Origin: Methanococcoides sp. EBM-47
GTDB taxonomy: Archaea > Halobacteriota > Methanosarcinia > Methanosarcinales > Methanosarcinaceae
Length of the DNA stretch: 64,000 nucleotides
Reading direction: 5' to 3'
Assembly (NCBI GenBank): GCA_001896725.1
Contig: MPPA01000009.1
Location: forward strand, 1 to 64,000
A program made the position numbers and the translations under genes. Shown here piece after piece: positions 8,975 to 17,345 of this stretch; within the stretch, counting starts at the first letter, position 1; every line of letters begins with the position of its first letter. The notes under the pieces were generated by a model. That model made no database searches, was not told where the DNA came from, and was given only the letters and a program-made list of their open reading frames with translations.

Positions 8975-10138
8975 TTATCGAAGCTTTCTCAGAGTGTCTA
9001 ATATTCCCTCAATACTGGCATTAGTTTTGAACGATGTTCCACTGAAATGTGTCCTTGATGCCTTGAATCCCTGTGCTTTTAATTTTTCAAGTAGCTTTTC
9101 CATTGGTATGGCAGACATTTTCAGCCTTTTTGATAGTAGATGATGATCATAGAAGGTCGGTATATCCAATTCGTTTCTGCATAGCTCAATTATCTTCATT
9201 GCATGCTCTTTTTTTCCCAGTTCTCTTTGGGCTAGTTGTATCATCACAGAATCACAAAAGTCTTTGTTGTGCAGAGGACCCAGCCATAGCGGACCGGCAA
9301 TATTTGTTGTGTTCCCACATACATCACATTTTTCAGGCATATGTACTGTCAGCCCATAATGGACCGACCGGCCAGTACAATTAGTACAATGTACTATGAA
9401 TCCTAATTCTCTTAAGCATTTATCAGCGTTTTTTGCACCTTTTTTCAATTCGAGATACACCCGCACATAATGCCTGGTAGCGTGGCATAACATAGGATAC
9501 ATGGCCTTTTCATGCCTTGAAAGATCCTTTGCGATCATACCAAGCAGTATGCGCACTCCCATCTCATTGTGATATTCAGTGTTCAAAGGTACAGCACCAT
9601 ATTTACGAATACCTGAATTCAAGTGTGCCCCACAAAGGGGAGCAGTATCCGTAGCCGTGACAGCAAGCATATCTATGGCTGAACTGGATGCAGCATCAAG
9701 GTATGTGGTAGGTGATCCGAATGGATCTATATCCACTATATTAAACCGTCCTCTATGCAACAACACATTAGCATTCCCAATGCTGATCCTTACTTTTTCT
9801 GTAAGCTCATTAAATTCTGTATTTTCCCTGATCAGGTTATATGCATCTTCGTTCCAGTCATTAAGGGTGACATCAATACCTACTTCTTTTGCGATCCGAA
9901 GTCCACGAATGCCGGAAGCTGCAAGTGCGTCCACATAGGTGATCTCTGACAGGTCTATATGTCTGCGGCGTGCCAAAGACTCAGAAAATGCAGCTATCGA
10001 TGCCACTGATATATCACGATTGAGCTCCATTTCCGGATTGTAAAAAACATCCGCAGAAGATATGGAAAGCTGTCGATCATTCGGGACCATGGGGACCAAT
10101 ACCTGGGTACAACCTTCAAGAATAGTCCTAGTCTTCAT
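8975..10138 (-). CDS. trm1: tRNA (guanine26-N2)-dimethyltransferase
   Basis: A 387-residue Trm1 enzyme that makes m2,2G26 in tRNA using SAM. Signatures: FYNPEMELNRDIS, DALAASGIRGLRIAKEVG (SAM loop), VDIDPFGSPTTYLDAA (catalytic DPFG), VTATDTAPLCGAHLN, and a C-terminal zinc-ribbon with CTNC and CDVCG. The length is normal for archaea. The open frame extends to TTG at 10147, but the ATG at 10138 (MKTRTILEG) fits the family start. It stands 24 bases downstream of the secreted lipoprotein gene on the same strand and could be co-transcribed. Confidence 0.93.
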   Translation of the reverse strand: MKTRTILEGCTQVLVPMVPNDRQLSISSADVFYNPEMELNRDISVASIAAFSESLARRRHIDLSEITYVDALAASGIRGLRIAKEVGIDVTLNDWNEDAYNLIRENTEFNELTEKVRISIGNANVLLHRGRFNIVDIDPFGSPTTYLDAASSSAIDMLAVTATDTAPLCGAHLNSGIRKYGAVPLNTEYHNEMGVRILLGMIAKDLSRHEKAMYPMLCHATRHYVRVYLELKKGAKNADKCLRELGFIVHCTNCTGRSVHYGLTVHMPEKCDVCGNTTNIAGPLWLGPLHNKDFCDSVMIQLAQRELGKKEHAMKIIELCRNELDIPTFYDHHLLSKRLKMSAIPMEKLLEKLKAQGFKASRTHFSGTSFKTNASIEGILDTLRKLR

Positions 10139-10161
10139 CGGTCCCAATCGAATGATTGCTA

Positions 10162-10689
10162 TTATTTAACTATGATGGTCCCGCTCATCCTGGGGTTACC
10201 TAGGATACTATAATTATATGTCCCAGTTTCATTAAAAGTATAGCTGAAGGATTGCCTATATCCTATGGACCGGCTCTCCCAAAGACTATTTTCACTCACG
10301 ATAGTAAATACTCTTATAGGATCATTGAAATTGGTCCAGAACACAGTATCTTTAGGTGCCACTACAAGGGTATTCGGGGATGAGAGGTATTTTTCCAGAC
10401 GGATGGTATAATAACGGGGTGCATCACTATCGGTTACTTGGGGTTCCTGAGCTATATCATCTTTATCAGGTATGTCTACTATAGGTTGCTCATCTGTGGT
10501 TTCTTTTTGTTCTGTCTCATCTGAAGAAACATTACTTGCGTTTTCAGAAGTGACATTATCATCACCATCAGTAACGTTAGTTGCATTATCAGTCACGTTA
10601 GCTCCATTATCTGTGGTCTTGTCACCTGCACAGCCGGACAACATGACAGCAGACAGCACGAATAATAACACTAAAGCCTTGGCTCTCAT
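10162..10689 (-). CDS. Secreted lipoprotein with copper-site-less cupredoxin domain
   Basis: A 175-residue exported protein. A signal peptide ends in the lipobox LSGC, followed by a Thr/Asn/Asp/Glu-rich spacer (about 60 residues with many N-x-T/S sites). The last 80 residues are a plastocyanin-like fold: DTVFWTNF, GYRQSFSYTFNETGTYNYSI and MSGTIIVK. Compared with the usual PHTV ... YYCSLHPSMKG pattern, the first His is Arg, the Cys is Ile and the second His is Asn; only Met remains. It probably cannot bind type 1 copper and may be a structural or binding domain at the cell surface. The start at 10689 is chosen because AGGTGA lies five to six bases upstream; an in-frame ATG at 10710 is less likely. 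Confidence 0.75.
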   Translation of the reverse strand: MRAKALVLLFVLSAVMLSGCAGDKTTDNGANVTDNATNVTDGDDNVTSENASNVSSDETEQKETTDEQPIVDIPDKDDIAQEPQVTDSDAPRYYTIRLEKYLSSPNTLVVAPKDTVFWTNFNDPIRVFTIVSENSLWESRSIGYRQSFSYTFNETGTYNYSILGNPRMSGTIIVK

Positions 10690-10738
10690 TCCTATCACCT
10701 GTCTATACATTAAAGCCTCTACCTAATAAACTTTCACT

Positions 10739-11392
10739 TCAAATATGCAGAAACTGAACTTCGATCTTATGTTCCTGACCATCGTCTCTCATCTCTATAA
10801 GAGCAGCATTCCCGGATGCTGCCATGCCGGGGTTTACAATTACGGTACCTTCTGTTCTTACCACCCCTCTTGCCTCGTGTATATGACCACATACAATGAG
10901 CTGTACTCTGCCGATGAAAGCTAAAAAAGATGTGCATCCCACATGCCCGGATGGAACCTCATCCAAAATGCCATACGGAGGAGCATGGGTAAGTAAAACT
11001 ACCTTCATATTGTTACTTTCCGCAGCAACGATCATTTCTTCGATCCCTGAAGCAATGTCGCATTCCTGCATTTCAAAAGGTGTACAGAAAGGAGTGGGAT
11101 TGGAACCCCCCGAGCCTATGAATACTGTATCACCTATTGCATGGGATTTATGGTGAAGGTTCACAGCATTTGAACTTTCAAGCATTTCAAGTATAGAGGG
11201 ATGATCACAGTTTCCCGGCACTGCCAGTACAGGGACATCGAAATATTCTAAAAGCTCTATTACCTTTTCGTCCGGGCCAAAATTGGTAATATCCCCAGCC
11301 ACAAGAGCAAGATCTATCTTACCGGCCTTTTCCAGAAGACCTACTATTTTAGAATAGTTTCCATGTAGATCAGCGATCGCGAAGATTCTCAC
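10739..11392 (-). CDS. Calcineurin-like metallophosphoesterase
   Basis: A 217-residue cytoplasmic phosphoesterase. Metal-site motifs are complete: IADLHGN, LVAGDITNFG, VPGNCDHP, LTHAPPYG, CGHIHEA and NPGM. This is the YfcE/MJ0936-like single-domain class that hydrolyses phosphodiesters or phosphomonoesters with Mn2+/Ni2+-type dinuclear centres; the natural substrate is not predictable. The frame is open to TTG at 11398, but GGTG lies 8 bases before the GTG at 11392 and only 2 before the TTG, so 11392 is preferred. Confidence 0.88.
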   Translation of the reverse strand: MRIFAIADLHGNYSKIVGLLEKAGKIDLALVAGDITNFGPDEKVIELLEYFDVPVLAVPGNCDHPSILEMLESSNAVNLHHKSHAIGDTVFIGSGGSNPTPFCTPFEMQECDIASGIEEMIVAAESNNMKVVLLTHAPPYGILDEVPSGHVGCTSFLAFIGRVQLIVCGHIHEARGVVRTEGTVIVNPGMAASGNAALIEMRDDGQEHKIEVQFLHI

Positions 11393-11446
11393 TTCCAATA
11401 CACCTTTTCATAACATCTATAAAGTCATCTTTTTGTTCTTTCCTTA

Positions 11447-12220
11447 TCAGAAGGACCTGTCTCCTCCAAGCACCCCACCAATGACTTTGCCCCCAAATCC
11501 TCCGATACCAGTTGATTCATCACGGTTCTGGAACCTTGCAGCAGCCATGACCCTGTCAGCAAGCCTAGAGAAAGGCAGGCTCTGCAGGAATATTTTTCCT
11601 GGGCCGCGCAGAGTTGCAAGTACTATTCCCTCTCCTCCGAAAAGTGCATTTTTAAATCCCCCCACAAAACCGATGTCATAATTAACACTTTCTGCAAATG
11701 CACATATGCAACCAGTGTCGATTCTTAAGACTTCCCCAGCTTTAAGGTCCTTTTCTATTATAGTCCCACCTGCGTGAACAAAAGCCAGACCATCACCTCT
11801 TAATTTCTGAAGGATAAAACCTTCTCCTCCGAAAAGCCCTGCTCCTATCTTCTTCGTGAATGTGGGTTCAACTTCTATTCCTTTTGCAGCACAGAGGAAA
11901 GAATCTTTCTGACAGATAAAACTCCCTCCTAACTGTGTGAGATCTAAGCAAATAATCTTTCCAGGGTAGGGAGCACCGAAAGCTACGTAACCTTTACCTT
12001 CTCCTTCATGGGTGAAACTAGTAATAAAAAAACCCTCTCCTGTGACGGCTCTTTTAAGACCCTTCAATAAGCCTCCACCCGTAGAAGTTTCCATTTTGAT
12101 GCCTGGTCCCATGTACATCATAGCACCTACTTCTGCCCTTACGCTCTCTCTTGGATCAAGTTCTATCTCAATGAGTTGCATCTCATTACCAATTATCTTA
12201 TAATCAATAACATCTGCCAT
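11447..12220 (-). CDS. AIM24/TIGR00266 family protein
   Basis: A 257-residue protein of the AIM24 (TIGR00266) family, a beta-rich TRAP-like fold found in bacteria, archaea and mitochondria with unclear biochemical role. Signatures include VRAEVGAMMYMGPGIKMET, FFITSFTHEGEGKGYVAFG, the repeated FGGEGFILQKLRG / FGGEGIVLATLRGPG and a glycine-rich tail. The ATG at 12220 follows GGAG by seven bases; longer in-frame starts lack a Shine-Dalgarno. It has no membrane segments and is transcribed as a single gene or leader gene ahead of the phosphoesterase 55 bases downstream. Confidence 0.9.
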   Translation of the reverse strand: MADVIDYKIIGNEMQLIEIELDPRESVRAEVGAMMYMGPGIKMETSTGGGLLKGLKRAVTGEGFFITSFTHEGEGKGYVAFGAPYPGKIICLDLTQLGGSFICQKDSFLCAAKGIEVEPTFTKKIGAGLFGGEGFILQKLRGDGLAFVHAGGTIIEKDLKAGEVLRIDTGCICAFAESVNYDIGFVGGFKNALFGGEGIVLATLRGPGKIFLQSLPFSRLADRVMAAARFQNRDESTGIGGFGGKVIGGVLGGDRSF

Positions 12221-12376
12221 ATTCAGTTCTCCTTTAAACAATCTAAAACACAGGATATTACAATTGGTAGCTAGAGTTGACACCGCTACTATATAGTTTG
12301 AGACTGTCTAATAGAACAAAAGTATTTGCACTTACATTAGATGGTCTTTCTGTTCAACTGTTTTCTTCTGCAAAAA

Positions 12377-12529
12377 TTTATATATCTGTAATGCGTGGTA
12401 ACCCTTGCTTTGAGTGTGTAACTGTTTTGAGGACATAAGGCTTTTAATGGTATTACTTTGTAACTGCTATTTTCCGTATGCTTCCAGCAAGTGCACCTTT
12501 TAAGCTTATTTGTAAAGGAAGTGAAATAG
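12377..12529 (+). promoter_or_regulatory. TATA box and long 5' leader of the TRAM gene
   Basis: TTTATATAT at 12377-12385 would set transcription near 12410, giving a leader of about 120 bases before the TTG start. The Shine-Dalgarno GGAAGTGA (12518-12525) is six bases or less from the start. Long leaders on cold-shock type genes are known to matter for mRNA stability and translation in cold-adapted methanogens; a thermosensor role here is inference. Confidence 0.45.
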
Positions 12530-12736
12530 TTGTTCAATAGAAATGAATCAACTGCTCCAGTTGATGCTGGAAAGGAATATGAAGTAACCATCGAAGATAT
12601 TGCAAAAGAAGGCGACGGAATTGCCAGAGTAAGTGGTTTCGTTATCTTCGTTCCAGGCACATCTGTGGGTGACGAAGTAACCATAAAGGTCACAAAGGTC
12701 ATGCGTAAGTTCGCATTTGCTGAAGTAGTAGAGTAA
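12530..12736 (+). CDS. Small TRAM-domain RNA-binding protein
   Basis: A 68-residue stand-alone TRAM domain: AGKEYEVTIEDIAKEGDG, IARVSGFVIFVPGT and GDEVTIKVTKVMRKFAFAEV. Such proteins are methanogen and haloarchaeal RNA chaperones; a Methanolobus psychrophilus homologue acts like bacterial cold-shock proteins. It starts at a TTG with the strong Shine-Dalgarno AAGGAAGTGA; no ATG or GTG is available at the N-terminus. It is monocistronic, with its own TATA promoter and a hairpin terminator immediately downstream. Confidence 0.92.
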   Translation: MFNRNESTAPVDAGKEYEVTIEDIAKEGDGIARVSGFVIFVPGTSVGDEVTIKVTKVMRKFAFAEVVE

Positions 12737-12758
12737 TTATAATTTGGTCAGGTCCTAA

Positions 12759-12795
12759 GGGAGATCGATTATTTCGATTTCCCCTATTTTCTTTT
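12759..12795 (+). terminator. Intrinsic-type terminator after the TRAM gene
   Basis: GGGAGATCGA and TCGATTTCCC form a 10-bp stem (one G-T) at 12759-12783, followed by CTATTTTCTTTT. It lies 22 bases after the stop. Confidence 0.7.
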
Positions 12796-12799
12796 ATCC

Positions 12800-12837
12800 A
12801 TAAAATAAAAAAATGCACATAAGAGGGATGACCTCTT
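12800..12837 (-). terminator. Terminator for aIF1A
   Basis: AAGAGG and CCTCTT at 12821-12837 form a six-bp stem; reading the minus strand, it is followed by TTATGTGCATTTTTTTATTTTA. It lies 25 bases beyond the aIF1A stop and faces the TRAM terminator, so the convergent genes are separated. Confidence 0.6.
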
Positions 12838-12862
12838 GAGATCCTCATAAGGCTATTTAAGT

Positions 12863-13201
12863 TTATTTCAGGAAACCTTTGCGTGCAAGCCAGTCCACCT
12901 GTGGCCTGGTGTATCTCCAGATCACATCAGCTTTTGAATCCTGTATTTCCCAGGGAGTTGCAATGACCAGATCTCCTTCCCTTACCCACATACTTTTTTT
13001 CTTGGACCCTGGGATCCTGCCCATGCGTACAATACCATCCATGCACTGTAATCTCACTCGGTTAGCTCCAAGCAGACTGGAGACCGTAGCAAACACCTCA
13101 TTATCTCTTTGGCGAGGGGTACGCACCTTTGTGATCTGCTCCGGACCAGTACTTGTATTCTGTGAGTTCTTCTTGCGATTATTGCTTCTATAATTTGCCA
13201 A
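12863..13201 (-). CDS. eif1A: Translation initiation factor aIF1A
   Basis: A 112-residue S1/OB-fold initiation factor that helps load initiator tRNA on the small ribosomal subunit. Motifs: a basic N-terminal tail, [55 protein letters not shown] and the C-terminal [13 protein letters not shown] type sequence ([13 protein letters not shown] here). The frame is open to 13240, but GGAGGAG stands five bases before the TTG at 13201, giving MANYRSNN, so that start is chosen. Length is typical. Confidence 0.93.
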   Translation of the reverse strand: MANYRSNNRKKNSQNTSTGPEQITKVRTPRQRDNEVFATVSSLLGANRVRLQCMDGIVRMGRIPGSKKKSMWVREGDLVIATPWEIQDSKADVIWRYTRPQVDWLARKGFLK

Positions 13202-13269
13202 ACAAACTCCTCCGTTCTGTGTTTTTACATAGAATAACAAATGTGCTACAGTAAAGTAAGAAGTTACAC

Positions 13270-13289
13270 AGCATTTTTACCAAAATGCT
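13270..13289. repeat. Perfect inverted repeat upstream of aIF1A
   Basis: AGCATTTT-TACC-AAAATGCT, 8-bp arms and four-base loop, lies about 70 bases upstream of the aIF1A start, in the 316-base gap before the LarA-like gene. It may be an operator or a hairpin in the leader. The gap also carries ACTATATAAC (about 13415-13424), a plausible TATA box for the plus-strand gene. Confidence 0.4.
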
Positions 13290-13563
13290 ACGAACATCCA
13301 CATGGTAACTTCTGAACTTAAACGCCTTCAGAACAAAACCATAAATTTCATTCAGAAAAAGACAATCTTCAATGATAATTATACAACTTTACTCTGGCAA
13401 TATATACAATGCCCTAAACTATATAACTTGAACGCATAAGGAAGCTGGTAACAGTTAAATAAATCCTCTTGCCTATGCGGCAGAAAAAACATCATGGCAT
13501 TAACTAAACCTAGCATTTCAAGACACAGCTCTAAGAATCGAGTATCGGTCAATAACCGTGATC

Positions 13564-14847
13564 ATGAACATCAAAATCAACCAAGGAGAGATCATCATTA
13601 TAATAAAGGTACCTTATGGGCAGGAATATATTGACCTGGATGTAACAATTCCTCACGAGATCATTGCTCCGGCCAGTGCGAAGGCTGGCAATGAATCCGA
13701 AATTATAGCACAAGCTCTGGAGTTCCCCATAGGGATGGAATCGTTTGCCACTTTTTCCCGCAAGAGCGATAAGTTACTTGTCCTTGTGAACGATGCTACC
13801 AGACCAACCCCTACATCAAAGGTGCTCAAAGAACTTTATCCATTTTTAAGGGACCATCCTGATGTAAAGTTCCTGATCGCCACTGGAGCACACAGGGGTC
13901 CTACTGAAGATGAGCTTAGGTACATCTTTGGTGATCTCCTTGATGAGTTTCGCGGCAGGATACATGTGCATGATGCTCTCAAAGATGAAGATATGGTCTT
14001 TCTAGGAAGATCAAGCAATGGAACTGAGATGTATCTTAACAGGCTTGTTACTGAAACTAAGAACGTTCTGGTGATAGGGAGTGTGGAACCACACTACTTT
14101 GCAGGCTATACCGGTGGCAGGAAGTCATTCCTTCCGGGGGTTGCTGCCTACAGGACAATAGAAATGAACCATATGCATGCTCTTTCGGAGAAAGCTGCAC
14201 CTCTTGCCCTTAAAGGAAACCCAGTGGCAGAGGACATGGAAGATGCCATGAAGGTATTGAAGGACCTGCATATATTCTCCATACAGACAGTCCTGACAGC
14301 TGACCATGGATTATATGCTATGGTAGCTGGGGATCTTAAACTGTCTTTTGAACTTGCAGTAGAAAAAGCAAATGAGGTTTTCTGTACTCCCTGCAGGCGG
14401 AGAGGGAACATAGTTCTCACTGTAGCACCTTATCCCATGGATATTGACCTGTATCAGTCCCAGAAAGCCCTGGAAAACGGAAAACTGGCACTGGAAAAGG
14501 ATGGGATCATTATACTTGTTTCCAAATGCAGGGATGGAATAGGAGATGACACGTTCCTTAAATTGCTTTGCTGTGACCGGACCTCTGAAGAAGTTATGCA
14601 AAAGATAGCCGAAGAATATAAGCTTGGTTATCATAAAGCTGCCAGGATTGTACAGACGGGAATGCATGCTCAGATGTGGGCAGTGTCAGACCTTGATGCA
14701 CGTATCTTGGAAATGGCCAGGCTCAAACCACACACAAACCTGCAAGAGACCTTTGACATAGCGATAACCACCACCCGCGCTAAAGGCAAAGAACCCTATG
14801 CAGTTATCCTTCCACAAGGTAGCCTGACAGTGCCTCTGATCAAATGA
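13564..14847 (+). CDS. LarA-like (nickel-pincer lactate racemase superfamily) protein
   Basis: A protein of about 420 residues of the LarA/DUF2088 superfamily. Family landmarks are present: VNDATRPTPTSK, IATGAHRGPTEDE, RIHVHDALKDED, SVEPHYFAGYTGGRKSFLPGVAAY (the Lys of GGRKS binds the nickel-pincer nucleotide in LarA, and the HYFAG His is nearby) and NHMHA. Bacterial LarA racemises lactate with a Ni-pincer cofactor; many homologues act on other 2-hydroxy acids. No larB, larC or larE lies nearby. The start is uncertain: ATG 13564 has no good Shine-Dalgarno, while AAGGAGAG at 13583-13590 points to a non-canonical ATC/ATT start at 13594 or 13597, which would give the usual KVPYGQEY N-terminus. 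Confidence 0.85.
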   Translation: MNIKINQGEIIIIIKVPYGQEYIDLDVTIPHEIIAPASAKAGNESEIIAQALEFPIGMESFATFSRKSDKLLVLVNDATRPTPTSKVLKELYPFLRDHPDVKFLIATGAHRGPTEDELRYIFGDLLDEFRGRIHVHDALKDEDMVFLGRSSNGTEMYLNRLVTETKNVLVIGSVEPHYFAGYTGGRKSFLPGVAAYRTIEMNHMHALSEKAAPLALKGNPVAEDMEDAMKVLKDLHIFSIQTVLTADHGLYAMVAGDLKLSFELAVEKANEVFCTPCRRRGNIVLTVAPYPMDIDLYQSQKALENGKLALEKDGIIILVSKCRDGIGDDTFLKLLCCDRTSEEVMQKIAEEYKLGYHKAARIVQTGMHAQMWAVSDLDARILEMARLKPHTNLQETFDIAITTTRAKGKEPYAVILPQGSLTVPLIK

Positions 14848-14928
14848 TAGAACATAATATTAGTAACAATATAGAAAATATGGTAATAAAATATTATAGT
14901 ATAATATAGCACAGAAGAGGATGCCAAA

Positions 14929-14994
14929 ATGGCTGCAAAGGAAAAAATAGATAGTAGAGCTTTATATCAGAGTTATGTTATTCTACACATCTGA
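14929..14994 (+). CDS. Possible 21-residue small ORF
   Basis: An ATG preceded by AGAGGATG opens a 21-codon frame (MAAKEKIDSRALYQ...) in the gap between the LarA-like and helicase genes, after an AT-rich TATA-like stretch (14891-14908). Evidence is only the start context; it may be the leader of the helicase transcript. Confidence 0.25.
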   Translation: MAAKEKIDSRALYQSYVILHI

Positions 14995-15078
14995 AATAAT
15001 AACGTAGTTTTGCCTATCCTCTTATATTAATGGCAGTGGGTTTGCATTCTAAAAGTTTTTCAGGATCAAAGTGATTAT

Positions 15079-16704
15079 ATGACAAAATTTAACAGTTTCA
15101 AAACGTTCGGTCTATCCCAGAACATGCTGAAGGTTCTGGAAAATAAAGGTTTTTTCAAGCCCACACCCATCCAGGTACGTGTTATTCCTTTTCTTATGAA
15201 AGGGGAACGCGATATCATCGGACAGGCGCAGACAGGTACAGGAAAAACTGCTGCTTTTGGCATACCCATAATTGAAAAACTGAAAGAGGGTGCAACTTCC
15301 ATACAGGCTTTGGTCCTGACCCCCACAAGAGAACTGGCACTTCAGGTTTCTGAAGAGCTCGAATCTCTCAGAGGAGATAAGAACATAAGGATCTTACCGT
15401 TGTATGGTGGCCAAACCATCAGGAGCCAGCTTAAAGCACTGACATTCGGAGCCGATATAGTTGTAGGAACTCCCGGAAGGATCATCGACCATCTGAAAAG
15501 AGGCAATATAGAACTGGATTCTATCTCCTACCTTGTACTTGACGAAGCCGATGAGATGCTTAACATGGGTTTCATAGAAGATGTGAAGGAGATCTTCAGG
15601 AACACAAATGAGAACAAACAAATGCTGCTGTTCTCAGCAACCATGCCCACTCCTATACTCAAGCTTGCAAAAAAGCATATGAGGAACCATGACTATATTT
15701 CAGTGTCCCAGGAAGACCTTATTGCAGAGTTCACTGACCAGATTTGGTTCGAACTTACAGAGGAGCAAAAGTTTGAGGCCTTATGCAGGCTTATAGATAT
15801 AAATGATGGTTTTTACGGATTGGTCTTCTGCAACACTAAAAGTGACACTATTGCAATATCCCAGAAGTTGGGAGAAAGGGGGTATGCTGCTGATGCCCTC
15901 AATGGGGATCTTACCCAGGACCAGAGGGAGAATATTCTTAAAAAGTTCAGGAATAGGAGGCTCAATATTCTTGTTGCTACGGATGTAGCAGCAAGAGGGA
16001 TAGATGTAGTGGAGCTAACTCATGTGATCAACTATTCATTACCCCAGGATGCTGAATCTTATATTCATAGGATAGGTCGCACAGGCAGAGCAGGAAAACA
16101 GGGTACTGCAATTACTTTTGTTACACCCACTGATTCACAGAGGTTCGAATCGTTCATAAGAACCGTGGGGGCAGAAGTGGAACTGAAAAAAGTTCCATCT
16201 GTGAAAGATGTCATAAACAGTCGTACAAAGAATTTCAAGGAGAATATAGCACACATCATCAAAACAGAAGAATACCAGGACCTTCTGAAGCTGGCTAACG
16301 AACTGCTTGAAAACCATCATCCCAGTGTTGTGGTTGCAGCTCTCTTGAAATATTCTTTCCAGGATACACTTAAGGAAGAACACTATCCTGAACTGGATGC
16401 AGACAGTTCTAAAATAGATGATGGCAAAGTAAGGCTTTTTGTAGCCATTGGAAACTATGAAGGTATTGCCCCTGAAAATATACCAAATTTCCTCTCTAAT
16501 AGATCGGGCATAAGCGATCTGAAAATTGAGAATATTGAAGTGTTCTCCAGTTTCTCTTTTGTCACGGTTCCTAAAAAACAGGCCGATCTGTTACTCGAAA
16601 GGTTTGCAGATATGCACAAAAGGAACCGACCCTTTGTGGAACTGGCAATGAACAACAACGTAAGGGAAAATAGAAAAAATAAAAACATGTCCCGAAGAGC
16701 ATAA
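15079..16704 (+). CDS. DEAD-box ATP-dependent RNA helicase
   Basis: A 541-residue DEAD-box helicase of the DeaD/CsdA kind. All motifs are visible in order: F-x-x-F and Q motif (KPTPIQVRVIPFLM), AQTGTGKT, PTRELALQ, GTPGRI, DEAD, SAT, VATDVAARGID and HRIGRTGRAG. After the RecA lobes there is a linker and a C-terminal DbpA-type RNA-binding domain (VRLFVAIGNYEGIAPENIP; FSSFSFVTVPKKQADLLLERF). It unwinds structured RNA for ribosome assembly and decay; homologues are cold-induced in Methanococcoides burtonii. Single gene with a TATA-rich upstream region. Confidence 0.95.
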   Translation: MTKFNSFKTFGLSQNMLKVLENKGFFKPTPIQVRVIPFLMKGERDIIGQAQTGTGKTAAFGIPIIEKLKEGATSIQALVLTPTRELALQVSEELESLRGDKNIRILPLYGGQTIRSQLKALTFGADIVVGTPGRIIDHLKRGNIELDSISYLVLDEADEMLNMGFIEDVKEIFRNTNENKQMLLFSATMPTPILKLAKKHMRNHDYISVSQEDLIAEFTDQIWFELTEEQKFEALCRLIDINDGFYGLVFCNTKSDTIAISQKLGERGYAADALNGDLTQDQRENILKKFRNRRLNILVATDVAARGIDVVELTHVINYSLPQDAESYIHRIGRTGRAGKQGTAITFVTPTDSQRFESFIRTVGAEVELKKVPSVKDVINSRTKNFKENIAHIIKTEEYQDLLKLANELLENHHPSVVVAALLKYSFQDTLKEEHYPELDADSSKIDDGKVRLFVAIGNYEGIAPENIPNFLSNRSGISDLKIENIEVFSSFSFVTVPKKQADLLLERFADMHKRNRPFVELAMNNNVRENRKNKNMSRRA

Positions 16705-16838
16705 TTTGAAGTGGTCCGCAAAAGTATGCCCATAGGATAGCACATCATTCCTTACTTTGTACAGATCTAAGAAGGAGATAGATGAACTGGTACATCCCAA
16801 TTCATTACCAGTTCTATTCAGCATTATCACTTGGTTGA

Positions 16839-17345
16839 TCAGCAGTAAACTATCTTTGAAGGTGCATCTTCCGTTACAACTTTTGTGATATCAAGAAGTA
16901 TGAGCATTCTATCTTTCAGTTTACCGACACCTTTCAAATAATTGGCATTGATCTTGCTGGAGATGATTTCAGGAACTGGTTCCATTGTAGATGAAGGTAG
17001 TCTCAGAACCTCACTTACTGAATCCACTACCATGCCCACAACATTTTCATCTAGTTCTGCTACTATGATACGAGAATTATCATCATGTGCTTTTTGCTCC
17101 ATCCCAAACCTTGTATCGAGGTTGATGACCGTTATGATCTTGCCTCTTAAGTTAATGACCCCTTTTACATAATCTGGGGAATGAGGAATACGTGTGATCT
17201 CAGGTATTCGGATGATCTCCTGTACCTGCATGATGTCAAGACCGAATTCTTCTTCACCAAGCTGGAATATCACAAGTTGTAACAGTTCTTCAGAGTGTGT
17301 TTCTTTTTTAAGTTCTGTTTCTTTTTTTTGTGTTAGTTCTTGCAT
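16839..17345 (-). CDS. cheW: Chemotaxis adaptor CheW
   Basis: A 168-residue CheW with a 20-residue charged N-terminal extension. The SH3-like core is clear: LQLVIFQLGEEEFGLDI, VQEIIRIPEITRIPHSPDYVKGVINLRGKIITVINLD, and VGMVVDSVSEVLRLP. It couples chemoreceptors to CheA. GAGGT stands six bases before the ATG. No CheA or CheY cluster is adjacent; the chemoreceptor at 43691-45784 is the only receptor in the window and a possible partner. The 660-base gap beyond its start (17346-18009) shows no gene. Confidence 0.95.
   Translation of the reverse strand: MQELTQKKETELKKETHSEELLQLVIFQLGEEEFGLDIMQVQEIIRIPEITRIPHSPDYVKGVINLRGKIITVINLDTRFGMEQKAHDDNSRIIVAELDENVVGMVVDSVSEVLRLPSSTMEPVPEIISSKINANYLKGVGKLKDRMLILLDITKVVTEDAPSKIVYC

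Noticed and set aside
13475-13507. 10-codon upstream ORF with two His codons before the LarA-like gene
   Set aside because: No Shine-Dalgarno and very short; His attenuation would make no sense for this gene.
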